From NCBI GenBank assembly GCA_963678675.1, contig OY783199.1, positions 22,255,546 through 22,319,545 of the forward strand: DNA of 64,000 nucleotides, given 5' to 3'. Each line of letters starts with the position of its first letter. The first letter of the stretch is position 1. The position numbers were made by a program, and so were the translations under genes. The stretch comes from Xiphydria camelus (Eukaryota > Arthropoda > Insecta > Hymenoptera > Xiphydriidae). This document shows, piece after piece, positions 58,479 through 64,000 of the stretch. Under the pieces are notes generated by a model that saw only the letters and a list, made by a program, of their open reading frames with translations, was not told where the DNA came from and ran no database searches.

Positions 58479-58742
58479 GAAGGGGTCAGTGCAAAAAGTA
58501 GCTAAGTCCATATATTTGTGAAATTCAATTAGGGCCGCAATCTATACGAATTTACCTGTACTATACATTGGCGAAGTCAGATTTGTGGCAAGAAGCGTTC
58601 TACATATGCACTTCGTGAAAACGCTTATATGCCGAAATCTTCGTCGATCATCATTTTATTGGGAACCTTTTAAAACTTTCAAACAGCTATAACTCAGAAA
58701 CTGAAAAATGGACTTAACAACTTTTTGCATTGACCCCTTCAG
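58479..58742. mobile_element. MITE with TGAAGGGGTCA ends
   Basis: TGAAGGGGTCAGTGCAAAAA at the left and the inverse of TGAAGGGGTCAATGCAAAAA at the right match over about 31 bp (to TAAGTCCAT). At 264 bp it is non-coding. Confidence 0.8.
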
Positions 58743-58789
58743 TAGTAGAGCTATGAGGGTACGGGGGCACCCACGGGACCAAATTTAAT

Positions 58790-59165
58790 TGTTTAAACAA
58801 TGTAAATCATTTGTTTAAACAAATACCCCCACTGCCTGACTGCGCTCCCACTCCCCGGCCTCTACCATTTAATGTTACCTACCTACGCATCGAGCAAACC
58901 TTATCGAGCCTTGTAGACCCCCCCCCGCTCCCCGACCAGGCAGGTTCGGACTTGTCTTGCCACTACTGCGCAGTTCCGACCAAGCCGATGAGCCCCCCCC
59001 CCCCTATCGTGCAGGCTCAAACCTGTCTTGCCACGCACCTCTACTCTGCAGCTCCGACCGAGCCGAGCGCGTCACATTCCTGAGCGATGGCGTCATAGCC
59101 TCTCAACAGACACGCACACGTTTACTTCCACCACCTCACCAACAACAGCTGTGCTGAAATATCGC
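58790..59165 (+). repeat. Second copy of the 27-28 kb repeat
   Basis: CTCCCACTCCCCGGCCTC, GCCACTACTGCGCAGTTCCG, TGAGCGATGGCGTCATAGCC and CACCACCTCACC follow the order seen at 27260-28350, with most of the tandem units deleted. It ends beside the truncated 3' end of a non-LTR retrotransposon. Confidence 0.6.
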
Positions 59166-59226
59166 GCGCAGCCGGGGTCATGCCATCAGTCACATCTCGC
59201 TCTCGAAACGACAACATGTCTTCAGA

Positions 59227-60236
59227 TCAGTGCCGGAGTATCGTGAACATCCATCGACAAGCTTTCGAACTCATCGCTCGCAAGAGTAAGAGAACCATCA
59301 GAGTAAGGCTGTGCCCAGTCCGACTAGCGAATTGCGGAGTCCTGATTGCAAGGAGTTCAGCAAGAAAGGCTGGTTGCTTGGTGTTAACTGCTTCGTAGAC
59401 TAGCATGGCAAGATGGAATTTCCTCCTTTGTTTAACCGTCAACCAGCCAAGCTCACGACGATGTGGGCTGATAGAAGCATCACGAGGGAGGCCATAGATG
59501 TATCGAATCCCTCTATTCATCAAGCGCTGCAGTTTAAGGTCGAGAACGACTCCTACACCCGTGAGGACGGCAGAGCAATAATCCAGATGAGGTAAGACGA
59601 GAGAGTTTACTAGGATTCTACGCAGACTGATGTCGGTGTAAGATCTCAGTTTCTGCAGCTGGTAGAAAATCCCATTGATCTTGGAGGTGATACCGCCAAT
59701 ATGCTCTTTGAACGAAAGTTTGGAGTCGAGCATGACGCCAAGGTTGCGTGCCGAGCTGACAAATGGTATGGGAATTCCATCACAACCAAGCGGTGGGAGC
59801 TTATCCGTATCAATGGAGTTGATAAATTGTTGATTTCCCAGAATGATGGATTTCGTCTTGCCAAGATTAAGATTAAGGAGATTTTCCTGCGACCATCTAA
59901 CAATTCTCATGATGTCAGTATTGAGCTTGCAAATGCACTGATTGATCTGAGTGGGGGAACAACTCATGTAGATTTGGAGGTCATCAGCATACAAGAGTCT
60001 CTTTGAGTGTTTGATGTTGATCCCAATGTCATTGACAAATAGAGAGAAAAGTAGCGGCCCAAGTACTGAGCCTTGTGGAACACCAGAACTTGTGTACTCC
60101 TAGGATGTGACAGACCCATTAGGTTTTTTAACAGCTTGCCTGCGACCAGAGAGGTACGATTTAATCCAGTTCACCACACTCTCAGAGAAGCCCAGTCGAC
60201 CCAACTTTGTGAGGAGGAGATTATGCGAGAGAGAGA
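59227..60236 (-). pseudogene. Non-LTR retrotransposon A, partial reverse transcriptase
   Basis: The minus strand reads KLGRLGFSESVVNWIKSYLS, SGVPQGSVLGPLLFSLFVND, LLYADDLQIY (catalytic YADD near 59990), then the thumb and C-terminal region with SARNLGVMLD, LPHLDYCSAVLTG and RRELGWLTVKQRRKFH. An in-frame TAG lies near 60103, frame is lost towards 59300, and everything upstream of the palm is cut off where element B begins. It is the same family as element B but clearly diverged. Non-functional. Confidence 0.85.
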
Positions 60237-60243
60237 GAGAGAG
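60229..60243. repeat. (GA)n at the junction of elements A and B
   Basis: A short GA run next to ATTCATTGATTGATTGATAA. On the minus strand this is the simple-repeat 3' tail of element B, which is the evidence that B was inserted into A by target-primed reverse transcription. Confidence 0.7.
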
Positions 60244-60919
60244 ATTCATTGATTGATTGATAATGGCATTTATTGTTCATGGTTAAACAAATGTTTGTAG
60301 CACGCTACGAGAACAAGCATGGTACAAATACAAGTAAAAATAAAAATACGAACATATTTAAGTAATAAATATTAGAACGAGCAAGTTTGATGGATTGGGA
60401 TTAATACTACGCTTCGCAAGAATAAGCATGGAAGGAATACGACCGAAATCATAATTAAACATTAAAACTTTGAGACGAGCAAGCTTAAGAGTATAGGATA
60501 AGATAATAAGTTAGGCTCCCTCACCAGGGTATACAATATAATATAGTGTAGATTGATAGCGATTACAACTAATTAGACCTGCCTAGGATTGAATAATACG
60601 CTTCACGAGATAGCATGGAAGGATTGCAACTAAAATCATAATTAAGCATTAAAAATTAACACTAAAACTAAAACAAGCGAGCTTAAGAGAATAGGAATTA
60701 ATAGTAAGTTAGGCTCCCTCACCAGAGTCAGCGATACGATATAGTATAAAATTACCAATATATAAAATAGCCAATTAGACCTGCCACCCAAGTAAATGGC
60801 TTGAATGTCGATGGACGAAACAGTTGGGAAAAATAATTCAGAGTAGTAGGAAAGCAAGTGGATAAACAGTCAGATCAGAGCGGAGTCAACCGAGTTCTCC
60901 TGGTTTAGCAAGTGAGATT
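60244..60919 (-). other. 3' untranslated part of retrotransposon B
   Basis: About 680 bp between the reverse-transcriptase stop region and the simple-repeat tail. GCTTCGC/GCATGGAAGGA-type blocks at 60410-60530 and 60600-60730 repeat each other, including GTTAGGCTCCCTCACCAG at both sites, so the UTR contains an internal duplication. Confidence 0.6.
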
Positions 60920-62596
60920 TTAGCTGAGTTTTAAAAGTCGGGTTCGAAAAGGTGACGGTTTTATGTCCTCAGGAATAGAGTTCCACAGATAAGGCGCAGA
61001 AACTGCAAAAGCATGTTTATATGCCTCAGTACGATGGCTAGGTATCACCAGTTGCTGAGATTGAGGACTTCGCAGAGGGCGATTTGAAGTGTGCATTAGT
61101 AGAAGATCTGTAAGAAATGTCGGAAAATTCTGGTAGAGAGAGGAGTACGTCAGATAGACAATTGAGTACTTCCTGGCATTATTCACGGTCAGCCAGCCCA
61201 ACTGTCGCCGGTAGGGGGAGATAGAGACGTCACGTGACAGCCCAAAAATGTATCTGATCCCCTTGTTGACCAGTCTTTGAAGTTTGAGGTCGTTGACGAC
61301 CCCGATACCTGTAAGAGCAGCTGAGCAGTAATAGATGTGTGGCAACGCTAATGCAGTAACTAGGTGCCTCCGAAGGTTGACGTCGGTGTAATCTCGAAGC
61401 TGCTGCAGCTGGTAGTAAACACCGTTGACCTTAGACGTAACGTAGGCAATATGTTTGTTGAAATTCAGTTCCGAATCCAAGATTACCCCCAAATTCCTAG
61501 CTGATGTTACAAATGGAATCTTTCCTTGACCATCGCCTAAGGGTAGGAGATCTAGGTTTATTTGGTTAATAAGACGGTTGTTGCCTAGAATGATCGCCTT
61601 AGTTTTAAGTAGATTTAGGCGAAGGCGATTTCTTGTAGCCCAGCTACTAATAGCTGCGATGTCACCGTTGAGTTTCCGTATGCACCCAGTTAAATCTGAA
61701 GGCGGGCATGAGGCGTATATTTGGAGATCGTCTGCAAAGAGCAATCGCTTGGCGTGCTTAATGGCTGTCCCAATGTCATTAATATATAATGAAAGCAGAA
61801 GAGGCCCCAACACCGAGCCCTGGGGGACACCAGTATTCGCAGAGACCCAACTAGTAGTGGTTGAACCTTCGATTTTGACCGCTTGTTGCCTGCCCATGAG
61901 GTATGATACCATCCACTCACAAGCTCGCGTAGAGAATCCTATGCTCCGTAGTTTACAGAATAGAATATCGTGGGGAACTGTATCGAAAGCTTTGGAGAAG
62001 TCAAAGAGAACGAGTACAGTGACCTGTCGCCTGTCCATGCCCAGCCTGACATCATTGAGAAGCTTGACTAGTGCCGTTGTCGTGCTATAGCCAGGGCGAA
62101 AGCCGCACAGCCACGAATCCGAGATGGAGAACCTCTCGATGTATGCTGAGATTTGGTCGAAGATGAGCCGTTCTAACACTTTACTCAAAGTGGTGAGCAA
62201 AGAGATAGGACGGTAGTCATTAGCTGATTTAGGCGATGCGATCTTGTTGACAGGGATGACGATAGCACTTTTCCAGATAGTCGGGAAGTCGCAGTCAGCT
62301 ATTATTCGATTATACAGCGCGACAAGGCCATCCAAGGTGATACTCAGGGTTGGCAAAAGCATCCTCAGGTTAAGACCATCAGCTCCTGTGACGTTCGATT
62401 TGGAATCCATAACAGCTTTCTTCACGGCTGAGGCCGCTACAGGCACAAGATCAAACTCAGGTCTCCCCAGGGCTAGTGGAGTAGAGTCTACGACCGGCGG
62501 TGAAGAGGCACTGATTGACACTTGAGCAAGAGCTAAATTCAGTTCTCCAGCAGGGATGACCAGGGGGGGGCGAACAGGAGGATTTGAGAAGTCCAA
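60920..62596 (-). pseudogene. Retrotransposon B ORF2, reverse-transcriptase part
   Basis: A long open frame of 558 codons. Order of motifs: NDYRPISLLTTLSKVLERLI at 127-146, GFRPGYSTTTAL, VLFDFSKAFDTVPHD at 196-210 with the first catalytic aspartate (199), NTGVPQGSVLGPLLLSLYIN at 255-273, LLFADDLQIY at 285-294 with the catalytic pair, SARNLGVILD, and a C-terminal domain ending LLKLS. All catalytic residues are present. No ATG starts it; it should continue from the endonuclease frame upstream but is off by one base near 62570-62600, next to a run of eight G. Motifs fit the Jockey/CR1 group of non-LTR elements; the exact clade is not resolved. Confidence 0.9.
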
Positions 62597-63680
62597 GGTT
62601 ACGCAACTCTCGCCAGATCGCTACGGGGGACTGATGGGCTATCCTGGAGCGGTAGTAGTCTTCTCTTGCAGCAGTCAATTGAGCTCGTAGGTCATCACGT
62701 TGCACTCTATAGGCTTGGAGATCACTTTTCCTTTTGTTGCGCTGGTAGCGATGATAGACGGTGCGCAGTGAACGTTGGGCAAGAAGGAGTTCTGATGTAA
62801 GCCACGGAGCATGCTTTACCGCGTTGACAGTTAGTGAGGTGACAGGTGCAATGGAGTCGAGTGCAGCAAAGAAGTTTTCATAGAAAGTGTCGAGTCCTGA
62901 ATCTATATTGGGGACACTTACGATTAGAGCCGTCCAATCAATATCCGAGAATAATTCTTGCGCTTCAGGGTGCAGTAGCCTACCAAGCCGGCGTGTTGTG
63001 ATGGTCTTTGGCGACGGACGAATGTGCAGGATCTCAAGTTCAGCATGGATGAGGTGATGGCCAGCTCCCATCGGCGTTGCAGATTTACCCCAGGATATGA
63101 CAGAGTCGGATTCATCAACGATAAATAAATCAAGCCAAGTTTCAGAGCTACCGGTCACGTGGATGACACCATGGTCGATAATTTTGAGCGATAAGTCATT
63201 CATTAGCGTTCTAATGAGGATAGCATCATGGCTGGAGCTTAGTTGGTCAGCATTGAAGTCACCCATTATCACCTTGTGAGCATAATTTTCCATAGCTGAT
63301 GAAAGTACAGAGCCAAAGTTCACTGGAGTGGTAAATGCGACGTGAGGTGGCCGATAGACAACTGATGCAAATACTGGTGGCCCTCCAGGAGTAGTAAGTT
63401 CACACATGATATACTCGATCATTCCCACTTTGTCAGTGGTGTTGGATCTGGAGATCTCCACAACCGATAGCGACTCATGAATGTACAGTGCAACTCCACC
63501 TCCATGAACGTTCCTATCGTTCCTGAGAATAGTGAATCCGGACAAGAGTTGACGATAGAGTCCGGGATTGTGGGTCCCAACCAAGTTTCGGTCACCGCAA
63601 TGACATGGTAGGGTAAGTTTGTATCTAAGTGAGTTTTGAGTGAGTCCAGATGAGATCTAAGTGAATTGGAGTTAATGCAG
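62457..63680 (-). pseudogene. Retrotransposon B ORF2, endonuclease part
   Basis: The domain starts about 63680 with LRSHLDSLKTHLDTNLPYHV and IAVTETWLGP (catalytic glutamate), changes frame near 63560, and continues with VHGGGVALYI, VYRPP, KVIMGDFNAD, SSETWLDLFIVDE and AGHHLI where family members usually have SDH. A linker rich in basic residues leads to WRELRNLGLLK, where the frame shifts again into the reverse transcriptase. APE-type endonucleases nick target DNA for reverse transcription. Two frameshifts mean this copy cannot make ORF2 protein. Confidence 0.85.
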
Positions 63681-63991
63681 CAGCACCGAAACCGCAGAAG
63701 TCGCGCACTCACCAGGTCTCCGGGGCCGATGACAGCCTTAGTAGTGGCACCAATGGCTGTGACAAGCTGAAGCAATGCTTGCTCACTGGTACTCCCAAAG
63801 GAGAGACCAGAAATGGCGAGTTCGCAACCATGTTGGCGACCAGTTAGTGCCCGCTGTATAAACAGCGCATTGGCGTTATTGGCTGCAGCAAGTTTAGTGA
63901 ATCCATCAGGATTATATGATCCAGAGCCGCCAGCTGCTGACAGTTGGCCGACTCGGGTTTCGAGAGTAGTAAATGACTTTTTCAGCTCCAA
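63681..63991 (-). pseudogene. Retrotransposon B, end of ORF1 fused to endonuclease
   Basis: The frame entering the window reads coiled-coil-like LKKSFTTLETRVGQLSAAGG, then CELAISGLSFGSTSEQALLQ and VSARLLR, the pattern of an RRM-like ORF1 protein, and runs directly into the endonuclease without a stop. ORF1 and ORF2 are normally separate, so an internal deletion probably joined them. The start lies beyond 64000. Confidence 0.6.
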
Positions 63992-64000
63992 ATTCTCCTT

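Noticed and set aside
61578..62090. 170-codon plus-strand frame
   Set aside because: Shadow of the retrotransposon reverse transcriptase on the other strand.

Overview
This window looks like insect nuclear DNA, most likely from a hymenopteran and perhaps an ant. The evidence is one intron-containing fatty-acid elongase gene with GT-AG introns, a mixed AT-rich and CpG-rich composition, and a dense load of insect-type transposons: mariner, PIF/Harbinger-like, piggyBac-like TTAA elements, Mutator-like and non-LTR retrotransposons. The order is inferred from general character; no species can be named from the sequence alone.

Only one host gene can be assembled with confidence. It is an ELOVL (very-long-chain fatty-acid elongase) gene on the minus strand, with six coding exons between 48995 and 39211 that splice in phase into a 261-residue protein carrying all the family motifs. 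Its intron 3 (41593-48095) is inflated by a 3.9-kb element with long inverted ends, which itself holds a MITE inside which sits another MITE, and by two TTAA-flanked elements lying back to back. Intron 4 holds a further TTAA-flanked palindrome.

Layout: 1-12 kb is AT-rich intergenic DNA with MITEs, long fold-backs and a tRNA-like segment. 12.2-15.6 kb holds decayed minus-strand transposon genes. 16-20 kb is CpG-rich with simple repeats. 20.5-22.7 kb has an inverted-end element and a GC-rich block with an array of five hairpins. 23.6-31 kb mixes CpG-rich DNA, degenerate repeats and a broken small gene. 31.5-38.3 kb has fold-backs, a mariner gene split by a Harbinger-type MITE, and a larger element with a nested palindrome. 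39.2-49 kb is the elongase. 50-58.7 kb is intergenic DNA with a Mutator-like element (10-bp target duplication) and a Harbinger derivative that keeps its first coding segment. 58.8-64 kb holds two related minus-strand non-LTR retrotransposons, one apparently inserted into the other.

The least explained structure is at 22217-22510: five hairpins with a nearly constant 20-base apical part and different but self-complementary basal stems, inside a block that could be an LTR transcribed on the minus strand. Most open reading frames elsewhere are chance frames, and apart from the elongase the coding sequences are transposon-derived and mostly broken.
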